64,000 bases of DNA from Periplaneta americana (GCF_040183065.1 NC_091122.1:86329955-86393954); one strand, 5' to 3'. Positions 11,672-23,875 are shown, counted from the stretch's first letter. Made by a program: numbers and translations. The notes: generated by a model from the letters alone, not told the origin.

Positions 11672-12054
11672 TGTTCTTGAAGATATTGATTCTGTAAAAT
11701 TCTCCATACTGAATATAATGGGTTTCTCGGTAAAAATTTCTTTTCGAAAACCTATAATTCAGCAAACGGTTAATCATACTTTTCGGCTTCAAATCCCGAT
11801 TTGTTATTTGGCCTGTTTTATAGTCTATATTTGATTTATTCTTACGTACTATAAGTGAATGTCATGTAATCCTCCAATACATTTTGTCAATTACAATTTC
11901 GCTATCGTGAGTCCCACCGACGCTACATACCTCAAAGTTGAAAACCGTCGTTAAATAAACGATTAAAAAAGTAAGAGAAGTACCGTGAGAATAGTGGCGC
12001 CCCGTGCAGGCAAGAATTATACAATCAGTCCATCCCAAAAGTAAGCCACACGCA
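11672..12054. other. AT-rich spacer between MITE copies
   Basis: Nothing recognised. Confidence 0.4.
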
Positions 12055-12061
12055 GTAATAC

Positions 12062-12244
12062 CACAGTCTAATATATACAGTCGCGAAGCTCCATACGTAG
12101 TAAATATGCACACATTAGATAGTTGCTCACCACTAGGATCGCTAATATCGCCTCATTACAGGCACTGTAAAATAGTACCGTCACAGTCTATTGCTTCTAG
12201 CACCCTCAAAACTCAAGCTTCGTGACTGTATATAGTAGACTGTG
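12062..12244. mobile_element. MITE copy 2, 183 bp, 7-bp TSD
   Basis: Same family as 11483-11664 with the same termini (CACAGTCTAATATATACAG). It is flanked by GTAATAC (12055-12061) and GCAATAC (12245-12251), a 7-bp duplication with one mismatch. Confidence 0.9.
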
Positions 12245-12251
12245 GCAATAC

Positions 12252-13022
12252 TGTCTGTTATCTCTTACACTAGAGTCACTGATCTTAAGTCAGAGACACA
12301 AAGATCTAGTGGCTGACTATAAATGCAACATATTATACAGCAGAGTTAGGCTGGTAACGTCGAGTAGGTATTAAGAAATGGTTTTGTACACAGTGCAATG
12401 TCTAAACAAAATTTGTTTGAAGGTTTTTGATTTGGAATTGGATGAAGAATAGCCTAAAATAAAATGGGAAAATTATTTTCTGCCAAACATGTAACAATAA
12501 GTTTATAAATAATTTTATACAAAGTAAACAGGTTGATTTACTTGTTATGGCAAGTTTAAAGAACATCTACTTGTAATTTGTAACGGTGTACCTACTAATG
12601 TTTTGGTGAAATAAGCCTTCCTACTACAATTAAGTCTTAAATTATTGTAATATTTATACTTTTTCAGGCAAGAGTAATATAATTGTTTCTACATTATATT
12701 ATAACAACACGTCTTGAAATCATGTGGCGTATTTATTTTTCATTTTAGATATCTCAGGAGGATGTGTAACGTAAAGCAAAATGTAAAAGACCGAAGGCTC
12801 TTATCTATAACTCCAGAATTCAGCACTGAAAAGACTTTCTTAAGCCAATCTACTGTACATCTATAATAACAAATATATTCTTTACAGATATTCGCGAATT
12901 CCTTTTAGCAGCCAGTATTCCATGTACCCCAGTTTAAAATACAAATTATTGGCAGTTTCTTCATACATTGTAAACAGCCAATTTCACATAAATCGACTCA
13001 CTAAGCACAAAAATCACTGACG
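12252..13022. other. AT-rich spacer, nothing recognised
   Basis: No gene or repeat was recognised. Confidence 0.4.
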
Positions 13023-13029
13023 GTATTAG

Positions 13030-13212
13030 CACAATCTAGTATATAGAGTCACGAAGCTCAATACGTAGGAAATATGCATCCATAGATAGTTGCTAACCAC
13101 TAGGATCGCTACTATCGCCTCATCACAGACAATGCGAAACAGTACCGGCACAGTCTATTGTTCCTAGTACCTTCAACAACTCAAGCTTCGTGACTGTATA
13201 TACTAGACTGTG
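13030..13212. mobile_element. MITE copy 3, 183 bp, 7-bp TSD
   Basis: Third copy of the family, beginning CACAATCTAGTATATAGAG and ending in its complement. It is flanked by exact 7-bp duplications GTATTAG at 13023-13029 and 13213-13219. Confidence 0.9.
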
Positions 13213-13219
13213 GTATTAG

Positions 13220-14349
13220 TGAGGATATTTTGTGAGTCATCTGGATAAACGCGTCGATGAGACAACAGACTCACTCAACAGGTCATAGCAAATATTGTAA
13301 TACGCAACCTGAAGAAAATGCAGCTTTCTTCTCTAACTTTATATACATTAAGAATATTCGGAAAGTAAATAGCCAAATAATTTTCTACTTTAACAAAGAT
13401 TTGAAATTATTTTTATCCCAATCGCGTGCATTATTAGTAAGGTTCGCTTCTTTTGTACTGATGTCGTCTCATGCGTGGTTGCTGCCTCTGATTTACTGAA
13501 ACGCTTCTTTCCAAACTGAATGCATGTAAATTGTTGGCACACGTCTTTCCTAGAGACTACGAGTAATTTCTCTAACTTTCGATGTGAAGAAGCTTTTTGT
13601 AAAGCCCCATCCCATCTTAAAATTCCTTTTCCAGGACAACCTGTTCTGGACCGCTTGGAAACGTGACCACAGGCAGTTTTGAACATCTGAAGGAGGTTGT
13701 TATTGTGGCTGAAGAATTGCGTATTTCGGAGAATATAGCGTGTGTTTCGATAGAGAAGATATTCTTAAACGATCCAGTACTGAAGCGAGACACATGATAA
13801 ATCAAATTTGTCATTCTTGTCTTTGGAAATTCTGTCCTTTAACAAATTCGAATTGTAAACTACGCTGAATTTAAAATAAGTTGTGCCATATGGAATGCTG
13901 GAGACAAATTTAAAACTAAATGAAATTTACAAAGCAAAATTAAGAATTCTCTACAATGAATCGTGAGGCACGAGTTTTTGTGGGCAGAAAGAAAAGTATT
14001 CTTGTAGAAGTGGACATGAAAACTATAAGAAAATTTACATTAATTGTACCTATAAAGTTGGTCTGTGGTGAAGTATATTTTCCTATTTTCCAAATGATTC
14101 TACTAAATGAAAGGATGGTTTGACTCTGAAAACTTAGCAAATATTTTGCTAATTTACTTTGCTACAAATTATGGAAAATTAATCAATGAATGAAATGAAC
14201 AGTTGGATCAAATTGTATGATTGAAATGTTGTAAAATATGTTGATATCAGTTTCAATATATTAAAATGTATGTTATAATAAAACTTAATTGAATCCATAG
14301 TTATGTTTGTAATAATTATAACAATTTTCACGCATTGAGGTTTATTGTT
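13220..14349. other. unassigned DNA
   Basis: Several 60-98 codon frames occur on both strands (for example 13390-13686 minus and 13257-13499 plus). None shows a family motif, and they overlap each other. Confidence 0.35.
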
Positions 14350-14563
14350 TCCTTCAGACCCTATTGTTACTTTCAGAGACCTGCAACGGTGTCAGTGGGT
14401 CTTCACTGAAACTATACACCTCAACATGCTCATATGCTGGGTAACTTTCGGTGTTGGACCCCGGACTCATTTCATCGGCATTATCACCTTCATTTCATTC
14501 AGACGCTAAATAACCTAGATGTTGATACAGCGTCGTAAAATAATCCAATAAAATGAAAATGAA
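14350..14563 (+). mobile_element. SINE-like repeat with palindromic tail
   Basis: The block is GC-richer than its surroundings. It ends with GACGCTAAATAACCTAG then GATACAGCGTCG, where GACGCT (14502-14507) and AGCGTC (14529-14534) can pair. It closes with AATG-like units. I recognise this tail from common cockroach repeats. A diverged copy lies at 305-376 in reverse. Confidence 0.65.
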
Positions 14564-14879
14564 AAAACAATGCTCATCAATTAATTATCCATGTACTGTA
14601 TAACGAAACTTTCTAAACAAAACTCAGTATTGTTATCATCGACTAAAAATAAAACCAAGTATATGGCTAAATAATCACTTGATCCACACCAAGATATTTT
14701 GAAGAAATTGCTGTTGACAAATCAAAATATAATCCATTCATTATAATCCATGTAAAAAACGAAATTACTGTACATTCATCTATGTCATGCTAGTATAGAA
14801 TAGAAGTTCTAGAGCTTTAGCAATATGTACGCAAAGTAATAAAATTAGAAATTGAATTGTTCCGGGGAAACTATAAATG

Positions 14880-14960
14880 GATATAAAATTATATCTGACT
14901 GAAGGTGTAGTGGAAGAGAAGATCTTTCGGCCTTAACTTCATCAGGTAAACTAAATGGAT
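14880..14960 (+). mobile_element. LINE 3' end fragment
   Basis: The sequence GTGGAAGAGAAG, then TTTCGGCCTTAACTTCATCA, is a diverged version of the end motif at 7402-7440 and 10736-10771. It is likewise followed by a microsatellite. Confidence 0.6.
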
Positions 14961-14963
14961 TTA

Positions 14964-15006
<43 letters not shown>
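14964..15006. repeat. (ATT)n LINE tail microsatellite
   Basis: About 14 units after the LINE end fragment. Confidence 0.95.
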
Positions 15007-16237
15007 GTTCCAAATGAAGAGCATTTCTGTGTCTCTGTTAGGTAATTTTAGGGTTGTTAGAGATGATCACCATCAGCAATTTTCATACAGGAATTCATGT
15101 TCAGAAACTTTTCCTTCGGTTAAGCATTACGTACATACAATAACTTTGGTTTCTTAATTTTTTTTATCGCTAAACGATTAATTTAGGAGAACATGCTGAT
15201 ATACCTTTCATCTATGGAAGAAAAAATTGTAAAAGAAGAAACGTTTCAACGTTCCATCAGTTAAAATATAATTTAAAATAATGTTTATGAGAACTCACCA
15301 ATATTTGCAAGGAACAGACAGTCTACAATCAGACTTCAGAAAGAGTGCCTTGATTTCGATGCAAGCTTTCTATACTTACTGCACATATCAAGGCTTGTAA
15401 TTAACAAACGAAAAAAATCCGTACATGAGTACTTACATGAAAATTACCCATATTGGTCACCACTACCAACCCTGAAATTTAAAACAAAGTTACTGAAACG
15501 CTCTGTGTATATACTATAGCTTGGATTGCAAAACACTACCAGAGGAAGCCAATTTCTCTTAGCCAAAAGGCACAATACTTAGACTGAAATGAAAAGAACG
15601 GACAAATTTCAAGTTTTTACCCTTTAAAGAGACCATAAAGTACACGTTGAATTTGTAAATAAAGGTGGTAGTGGTGCTGATAGAATAGTGATGGATATTT
15701 GGGTGCATGTTACACGAAACCAGCTATGTAGAGTTACTTATTTTAAGTTGTTGGAGATCATGTAAGTGGAAGACCTAAATTATTATATTGGCTCAAGTTT
15801 TTCATATTTTTTAATTATCTGTATCATCGTTCTTGAGCGTGTAACTTGATATTGCTGGCGCAATTCTTGGTTATGAAATATCAAGAAAATAATGTCACCG
15901 TAAAATTTTACCAAATGTTCTTAAGCAAATCAGTACGTTATTTAGAATAAGGTAGTCTCTAAAATGTAGTTAATATTTTCTTCACATTCCAATACACACA
16001 AAACTTTAAAATTAAAAAAAATTATAATATTTCTTTAATGTATTATGAATTATAATAAAGGGTAATGGGCACTGAAATTCATAACGATATTTGTACTTTT
16101 TCACATAAACTGTAGCCTAATTAGATATAACTTTAAAAACATTTTCTTCGAAATTCTAACGTATTTTACATGCTGCCTATTAGTAAAATTGTTAGGTATC
16201 TTTCAAATATACATTAGTGAATGTATTAACAATAAAA
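15007..16237. other. AT-rich DNA, nothing recognised
   Basis: No convincing coding region or repeat was recognised. Confidence 0.4.
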
Positions 16238-16241
16238 TTAA

Positions 16242-17362
16242 GGGGTTAGATACACCTTACAGCAGTAAAAGTTTTGGAAATATTCAACATTTTTTTCCTT
16301 CATTATTGTATCTTGTACAGTAGTGGCAAAAAAACTGGACCGACCCTTGTAGCTGATTTCAGAGTCACAGATTCAAATTTTGCGTCACAAAACACATCCA
16401 TCTTGTATAATTAATTGTAACAATGAAATATATTGCATTTGCTCGATTCTTACCGTTTTTTTGTTTCCTTCAGTGCCTCAAACTTACAGACGGAAAAACT
16501 TTGAGAATTTTATTTTCATCTGGCATCAATATTACATTTCTACCTCTATTCGGCAAAGATAACTGCGTATTTTACATTAAATATCAGTACATACCTCTGG
16601 CTCCACTATCCATATTGAAATTACCACAGTTTGACACAATACACAGCACAAAATTCTTTTGTATTAGCTACAAGTGTCGGTCCGGTTTTTTTTTTTGTCA
16701 CTACTGTACAATAATGAAAAGTTGTGTATATAAAACACTGTCATTCTGCTATATGAAAAAAAAAAAAACGTTTTTACAATTAAAAAAAAAAATATATTTA
16801 GGCTATATATTTTTTTCAAAATTCAAAATGTACAGTTCACTGTGCAGTGATGAAGCGTTTCCCTCATAACTCATAAGCTTGTTAACTTTTTCATGTAATC
16901 TCTCTTTTATTTTATTACTGAAACTCATGTTTAAATATCATGCTCTTTCAACTACATTCCTTAATAAATATATATATTTTTTAATTTTGTGTTAGAAGAA
17001 AATACTGATATTTGACTATTTTGTAAAATGAATTTATTTTTTATCAGACAATCTATCAAAGATAGAGAAGTGATATTAAATCATATTGTAGATATGACAT
17101 ACATTAATACACACAAGAAATTTCATCACAGAATGTTGGATAGTTTTTTAGTTATGTGGGAAAAGCTTCATCACTGCACAGTGAACTGAATTTTGAAGGG
17201 AAAAAAGGTAAATAATTTTTTTAATCGTAAAAATATTTTTTTTATATAGCAGAACGACAGTATTTTACACATACTCATTTCCATTATTGTACAAGACACA
17301 GTAATGGAGGAAAAAATGTTGAATATTTCCAAAGTTTTCTGCTGTAAGCTGTATCTAACCCC
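16242..17362. mobile_element. TTAA-flanked foldback element, copy 1
   Basis: The ends are inverted repeats GGGGTTAGATACA and TGTATCTAACCCC, flanked by TTAA at 16238-16241 and 17363-17366. The inverted arms extend well inward (for example CAGTTCACTGTGCAGTGATG near 16830 and its complement near 17180). A TA-flanked MITE (16318-16706) is inserted in the left arm. Without that insert and one TA the element is 730 bp, against 728 bp for the copy at 56012-56739. No protein is encoded. TTAA target use points to piggyBac- or Kolobok-type mobilisation. Confidence 0.9.
16318..16706. mobile_element. Tc1-like MITE nested in the foldback element
   Basis: Its terminal inverted repeats of nearly 40 bp begin CAGTAGTGGCAAAAAAACTG and end with the complement (GTCACTACTG). 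The target duplication is TA (16316-16317, 16707-16708). The sequence is absent from the second foldback copy, which acts as an empty site. The 148-codon frame at 16423-16869 runs out of this MITE into the host foldback and is a chance frame. Confidence 0.85.
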
Positions 17363-17366
17363 TTAA

Positions 17367-18906
17367 TACAACGAAAAATATTACGAATTATTTTGGAAGT
17401 GGTCCAGAATTTAGTGCAAAAAACTTAAATATTGTGTAATTTTTACCTCAGTATCTGCAAGATAATTCAAGAACTACCAAGTAGTAAGCTTCAATATTCT
17501 CATGTAAGGTGAGAGTTTTAGTATACTTAAAACGATTTCCGAAAGCCATGTCTTGCCATTAACATCTCTAAAGTGAAATTTCCAATTATTCTAAACATAC
17601 GAGAGAAGAATAATCACTGCTACTGACTGTATAACTAATAATTAAATTAATATTACAACCTATATTCTCAATAATCAATAAATGAAATAACAATTTTAGC
17701 TATTGTAATTGACATTTAATTTTTTTTAATTCTGTGAACCATAAATATGCCTATTTGGACTCAAAAATTTAAACGAGTTGATTCTGAAAAGTTTGGATTA
17801 TTCCAATATCTGAAAAGTAGACTCTATTAATTCATAGTAAGTGCCAATAGTGTCTTGGCATCAATAACAAATGAAGTAAAAAATAGTACGGACAACTGAG
17901 GCGAATGAAATCAAATCAGACAAGTCTTAAATCGCACTTATTGAGAAGCTAAATACATAAGCCACAAGGAATTACAAAAATGTGAAATTGAAAAATGTGA
18001 AATTGAAACAGGCGCAAAGAAATCCCAAATTTTTTTAGGATTACATTGACGGTTTTTTACTTTACTTATTTTGAGTTTTCTAATCCATTTATCAATAATA
18101 TTGGGTAGGGAATCAATGTTGTATGTCTCAATTGAAATTGAAAACATACTTAATATTATTACAGTGAATAAAATCATAAATATATTTTTGTTCAATGTCG
18201 TTAGATAATTGAAGATAAAGTGTTTTCACTCCTCAAGATTCCCTCCGTAAAGAGAATTTTTCGACTTAAAAAAAGTCGGGTAACTAAGGTATCAGAGAGC
18301 TTCTCTCCATTCTGGCCGAAGGAATTATCCACGTGACGAAATATTGTAAGGATTCCGGTCAACATGCTGTGATACACAACTAATATCAGGATTATTTCAA
18401 TTCATGACACCTAAAACATTATCGCATGAAATTTCCAACGAACTGTCAAATAAAGTTGAATTAGACCACAGGTCCACCTTTTATGAATTTAAATATCAGT
18501 TAAACACGAAAATAATTAACACCTTGTGATTTCCACTCACAGTTCTTCGGGTAAGATTATTAGTATTACTAAGTTCTATTATTGACTTGTGATTACAATG
18601 GTTACAATTATTTTATTTAAATATTTTTTTATTTCGCTTCTGTTTTCGAAAATAAAAAATCTGCAGTTCTTGTCATTGTGATATTGCACTGATTAACTGA
18701 TTTGTTTTATCTTAGATTTCCTACTATTTTATGCGGTAACTATTAGTACACTTTAATCTGTTTTTCAAATGTTACACTTTTTTCATTGTAATATTAAATT
18801 CATTAATTGTTTAGTTTTTGTTTTGGTTTCCTCTTTTTATAATATATCAATGTTTTACCTGAACTTACATGTAGCTACTATAATTGGAGCATTGCTCTGT
18901 TGTAGC
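17367..18906. other. AT-rich DNA, one weak secreted-peptide candidate
   Basis: Apart from the candidate at 17938-18195 I see no gene. The stretch before 18906 looks like a LINE 3' UTR ending at the TAAA array, but the evidence is thin. Confidence 0.35.
17938..18195 (-). CDS. hypothetical short secreted peptide (weak)
   Basis: Read from the ATG near 18177 on the minus strand, the product would be about 79 residues. It starts with a plausible signal peptide (MILFTVIILSMFSISIE) followed by a basic segment (KWIRKLKISKVKNRQ) with one Cys. In DNA this rich in A+T, hydrophobic starts arise by chance. No family was recognised and no splice context was confirmed. Confidence 0.18.
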   Translation of the reverse strand: MNKNIFMILFTVIILSMFSISIETYNIDSLPNIIDKWIRKLKISKVKNRQCNPKKIWDFFAPVSISHFSISHFCNSLWLMYLASQ

Positions 18907-18909
18907 AAA

Positions 18910-18940
<31 letters not shown>

Positions 18941-18982
18941 ATAGATAAATAGATAAATAAATGAATGAAAAATAAATAAATA
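18907..18982. repeat. (TAAA)n microsatellite
   Basis: TAAA units with a few TAGA and TGAA variants, after TTGCTCTGTTGTAGC, which looks like a LINE 3' end. Confidence 0.9.
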
Positions 18983-19079
18983 ACATAAATGAACCAATAG
19001 GCCTAAGTGCAGTAGTGAAATTGATATACTTGTCGTAAATTCCAATTTAAATAAAATGGCAAATTCTAAAATGATAAGA

Positions 19080-19143
<64 letters not shown>
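19080..19143. repeat. (TA)n microsatellite
   Basis: About 32 uninterrupted TA units; poly-(Ile-Tyr) frames through it are artefacts. Confidence 0.95.
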
Positions 19144-19148
<5 letters not shown>

Positions 19149-19730
19149 AGGTCTCGATGAACATGTCTATTCTCCATCCACAAATGCTAGAACTGATTAA
19201 CATTTGGCATTGTAGCCGTCTTTATGCAATCATGTAAATTCCAAAATTAAAAATGAGTTCAAAATATAAATGTAATGAAGAGAATTTATTATGACTGGCT
19301 TAGCTTTCACAGATTTGTGAATTATTAACTGCTAGCGAACGTTAATGAATTCTAATAAACATACTGAAATTACTTTCCGTTATTACACGTACTTGTCGGT
19401 CAACAAATTCTCTGTTAGGTATTACTCTTATATTTAAAAAATTGTAATATTTGTGCTAATTTTAATTGTTGGCATTGCATTTAAAATTCCAGATGTTATC
19501 TTAAAATTGCTAATTATAATTAATTGATATAAATGCATTTTTGCGATTTAGACAGATTCTAAACTAGAGTACCTCAAATATTCTTGCAAATTTTATTTAT
19601 TCAAACCAAAAAATATATTAAAACGGATATCTAGCGACGTAAAATAATGCTAATCTAAGCAAAAAGATGGAATGCGTATTTTAGATGCATTTGTATTTGA
19701 CAGGATCTCATTTAATAGCATACTAGACGT
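19144..19730. other. AT-rich DNA, nothing recognised
   Basis: No gene or repeat was recognised. Confidence 0.4.
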
Positions 19731-19870
19731 CTAAATGCACATTTTTACATTTTACGATTGCATTTCTATCAGAGCTCGATGTTGCTCGCAGTTCGGATCC
19801 CGCTCCCCCATTTATTTTCCCTGTAGCAAGCTTAATATCCTCTTCGGTGATACGCATGATACACTGCACA

Positions 19871-20104
19871 TCACACGCGCACAGGCCTCGCCCAGGTTCG
19901 ATCCGGGGACCGTCCAGGCCAGCTGACATCACAAATCTTCAGTTCACTGGCAAAAGTGACTAAGTCCATCGGTGGAAAAAAGAAGGGAAGAATTGTGCAT
20001 CCAAATCGAAAGTGAAAAATGGACATAAAGTAAGTACCAGTGTTGTATGCTTCTGCCAACATTACGCCACAAATAAGCAGGAAAGTTTTAACGATACTGC
20101 TCAT
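19871..20104 (-). CDS. candidate first exon of a small secreted protein
   Basis: The minus-strand frame opens with MSSIVKTFLLICGVMLAEA, a textbook signal peptide: a Lys in the n-region, a hydrophobic core, and an AEA cleavage box before Tyr-Asn. After YNTG the frame becomes less protein-like, and a GT at the TG|GTACTT position could be a splice donor, though a poor one. The surrounding 450 bp (19730-20180) is visibly richer in G+C than the flanks. No second exon was found, so the gene is unproven; it could also be chance. Confidence 0.3.
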   Translation of the reverse strand: MSSIVKTFLLICGVMLAEAYNTGTYFMSIFHFRFGCTILPFFFPPMDLVTFASELKICDVSWPGRSPDRTWARPVRV

Positions 20105-22079
20105 TTATTGAATGCAGCACTGTGATTATGCTTGCTTGTTCTAGTGCTAACTATGGGGTGTAAGTGTAACGCTAGTGTCGTATAATGTAGCTAGCACTTA
20201 CGCAAGCTTCGAAAATCTCAATACTAAGCAAACGAAGGATACTTACAATTATTAAAATAAAAGAGTTATAATAATTTATTAAATAAAAACATTACGGATA
20301 ATAAAAATCAATGATATATCATTTTATAACAGTGAACTATGAAATACGAAAGTGTTAGAAAGCCCGATTCCAAGTATGTAGTAGTACCATTTTAACCTAT
20401 ATCAGAAAAATGTGAAGGAAATGATTAATGCATTATAAATTAAACATTTTAAATCCTGTTACAATATTCGATCATGTGTTACCTTAAAAGGAATACTTAG
20501 TGTATACCCTATGAGTTACGGTGCCACTAATTAGATGAACTGTTAGTAATCATCATTGGTTAAAAGTTTTCTAGGCGGTTAAAGGTAATAATTAATATCC
20601 TTTTACAGTAGTGAACATGAAACAAGAAAATACGTAATTCCAGGTATATAATTAAGTTCTTGGGACGTGAATTTCAGAAAATGCTTGCACTAGTTGGTTA
20701 TAAATAACTGAAATGTTACACTAACTTACAAAATTTATATTTCAAGTTCTTAAAACAAAAATGAAACATTTTCTATGAGTTACTGCAGAATTATAAATTG
20801 GTATTGGGTGTATTATCATGTTAGCAATTGTAATTAATTAAACAAATTATAGGTAGCAAAGAATAATATTATCAGTTCAAAATTTATCTATAAAATAGTA
20901 GGCACGTAATATTCTGTTACAATGAACCACTGCAATTTTGAGCTATTTTATTCAAAAACATAAATGAGTAGTCTATACCATACATTTCACTATTAACGCA
21001 TTTTCGCAAAATATTTTCTGAATTTAATGTATTAAACTTAAATAATCGTAGCCAAACGTTAATCTCTTACGCTTAAAAGTAGTGGATTCATAAACAATAG
21101 CAAAGTTAGTGTTATTTTTGTTACTATTTTTACTTTTGGTATTATTAATCGGAATTAGATAAATACCTTGTCAATGGTGAGGTACAGCCATTACTGCTCT
21201 CCATCTGTGAAATAGAAAACAACCACACCTGTAAAGTTATTCTAAGTTTATACTACAGTTCATAGTCTATATAATATGTATTGTATTCCAGAAAATATGA
21301 ATAATGAACAAGTTTTACATTCTGTTAATTCTTCTATCAAAATTTTGTTCTAACCTGTGACTTGAAATAACTTCAATAAGTGTTACATAGATATTATTAT
21401 AAATACTTCGAAGTCACAGGTTTGAAAATACTCTAACTACTAAGAATTCTGTACAATTTCCTCCTTAAAATAAAGAAAACCGTTCCACATTATGCCTTAC
21501 GAGAACAAAAATCATATAACGCAAATTGATATAGTTTATGGATAATATTGTGCACAAAATAAGTAAACAAATAAACATCTGCCTAATTTTGCAAAATTGA
21601 AATACGTTCGAATAGTTTCAAATCATTTATTTTATATTAAGTTATATTTGAAATTTGCAGACAATGTATTATTTGTATTCTCTCGTTATTTAGTAAGCAC
21701 GCGGATCATATTAAACTTCATTCCTTACTGAGCAATTACTGCACTCAATATTGTCTCATCCAACGAACATTATAATATATATTTTTTATTCCTTAATTCT
21801 CAAGAAATATATTTTAATATCCTTGAACAATTTTATATTATTTTATCTGGTTATTTCGATATAAAATTTACGTAAATATTATAATTCAATATATAATTCA
21901 ATTATTACTGAATGTACTGCAATTCCTATAGGAGAATTTCTATTGATTTTATATAGATTTTCAGTTATAATAATTACAAGCTAAATATCTTCATTTTTAA
22001 AGAAGTTACAGATCAAATAATACTGAATGGGAACGTATTTTCAATTTAATTACATTCACAAATTATCTATTAATGTAAA
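20105..22079. other. AT-rich DNA with one small hairpin
   Basis: Nothing coding was recognised. A perfect stem of at least 12 bp (AACCTGTGACTT at 21352 with its complement near 21411) is the only structure I noticed. Confidence 0.4.
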
Positions 22080-22570
22080 TTAATATCCTTTGTGAACGAC
22101 AGACATAGCGGAAATCATAACACTTAAAAGGAATGAAAATATAGCATTGGTTTTAGATCGTACCATTCGCTTCGAAAGGAACACCACCCAGGCGGAGAAG
22201 TAAATTTTGAGAAACAGGCTACTACGAACCCTGCCTGCCATCCCTGTCAGAAAAATATAACATTCCAATTAATCAATGGATTGTGAGAGGCCTCTTGTTT
22301 GGAGCAAGAGGTACCTACCAAAATTCACCGGTGATATCCTTAAAAGTCTAAAAATTAATTTCTACGAAATTCAAGAAATTCGAATTAAAATTCTTAGAGA
22401 TTGTCTCCAAATAATAAATTACCACTTATATGTTAAGTTAAATTAATTGTTCTTTCACTGTTAACACTGTATTCATTTTAATCTTGATCTTCAACTTTGT
22501 AAATTCATTATTGTATTATTGCCTTCTGGATCCTTGTGGTCACCCTCAGTGGAGGGCAGACGATTTTTTC
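22080..22570 (+). mobile_element. R2-type LINE, C-terminal and 3' UTR fragment
   Basis: The plus strand codes, with at least one frameshift, for VLDRTIRFE, then YEPCLPSLSEKYNIPINQW, then GLLFGARGT. I recognise these blocks from the C-terminal end of restriction-like-endonuclease LINEs of the R2/NeSL group. A 3' UTR follows and ends near CCTTGTGGTCACCCTCAGTG. The RT and DNA-binding parts are missing. It may belong to the same group as the interrupted element at 49740-54128, which stops just before this region of the protein. Confidence 0.55.
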
Positions 22571-23728
22571 ATTTTTTTCTTTCTCATAGGCCTAAATATT
22601 ATCTATTAAATCAAAGCAGTAGTCTAACTCCCGATTAGCTTCTTAACAAAAATGGTAACAATCCACATTTTAATACACATACCGAGAGAAAATATTAAGA
22701 ATAAAACATTTCTGTAGCAGATATTTCTCAAGTTCTGCTGATATTAAATCGGGCACAATGATTTTCAAAGTGAATATACACAAGAAAAACACAGTAATGC
22801 GGAGATAAATTTTAACATTGTAATTTTTCATGGAAAAAAGATAGAAACATAACAATGAAGTGAGGAAATGTGTTTATAACTGGTCAAATACAAATATAAA
22901 ATCAGTTTAATGGGTTTCGAGAACTCGTTTCATTCAGACAGGAATAACAGAGTAAGGCAATTTCATGGTATTATACACGCAAAATATATCTACACATTTA
23001 TTTTTGTAGAATCAAGACAAAGGCAAACCTAAATGTTAGGAAATAACAGCTTTTTCTTCCAAAACACATTTGTACTTTCTGTAAAACAAACATGTTTGTA
23101 CTTTTATCAATATTATTTATTTTCATTTCCCATTTCCCATAAAATCGTTATAAGACGTTTGTAGCAATAGCTTTAAATGATGTCAAAAGTTAGACGTTAA
23201 TTAATCTGAATCCTTTAAAACATTTTTTGTGGATGTTAAATTTAAATTCATTGAAAAATTCCTTCCTGCTAAGAGAAAATTTTCTATCTCTTACTTCTCT
23301 TCACCTTCTTCGATTTAAAAATATGTTCACAAAATATTTACATATTTTAATATAACAGTGTCTAAATATTAGGAACAATAAACAGTAATCAAAGATTCTG
23401 CGGTAACATTGTATAAAACATAAAATATAAAATATATTGCAAAAATCGATCTCGACATTTTCGTTGAAAGACCTCACATATCAGCGCCTTTCATACCGAA
23501 AAAGTGGCTTTCGTCGTACTGTCGGTGTGCATTATAGTGATTTCTATTAAGCTATTGATGGAGTTTGATTTCTTATTCGGTATCTACTGTCAATTTATAC
23601 GGGATGGTGTACAATTTTGGTAAAAATTGCTGTATTTTATTTCACATCACAAACAGAGAATTATATATTTTTTTTTCAATATATGTCAGATGATTCCCTT
23701 CGTGACATATTTATTATGTAGATTAAAT
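22571..23728. other. AT-rich DNA, nothing recognised
   Basis: No gene or repeat was recognised. Confidence 0.4.
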
Positions 23729-23875
23729 TGATATGATATGATATGATATGATATGATATGATATGATATGATATGATATGATATGATATGATATGATATG
23801 ATATGATATGATATGATATGATATGATATGATATGATATGATATGATATGATATGATATGATATGATATGATATA
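23729..23875. repeat. (GATAT)n pentanucleotide array
   Basis: About 29 near-perfect units of GATAT. It abuts the 3' end of the minus-strand LINE at 23876-25180. Confidence 0.97.

Noticed and set aside
16423-16869. 148-codon plus-strand frame starting with a hydrophobic segment
   Set aside because: It runs from inside a TA-flanked MITE into the arm of the host foldback element, so it spans an insertion junction and has no family motif.
18878-19183. 101-codon frame with repeated Ile-Tyr and Leu-Phe-Ile
   Set aside because: Product of (TA)n and (TAAA)n microsatellites.
23729-23875. Possible CRISPR-like or centromeric satellite
   Set aside because: A pure pentamer array with no spacers, adjoining a LINE end; it fits a microsatellite tail.
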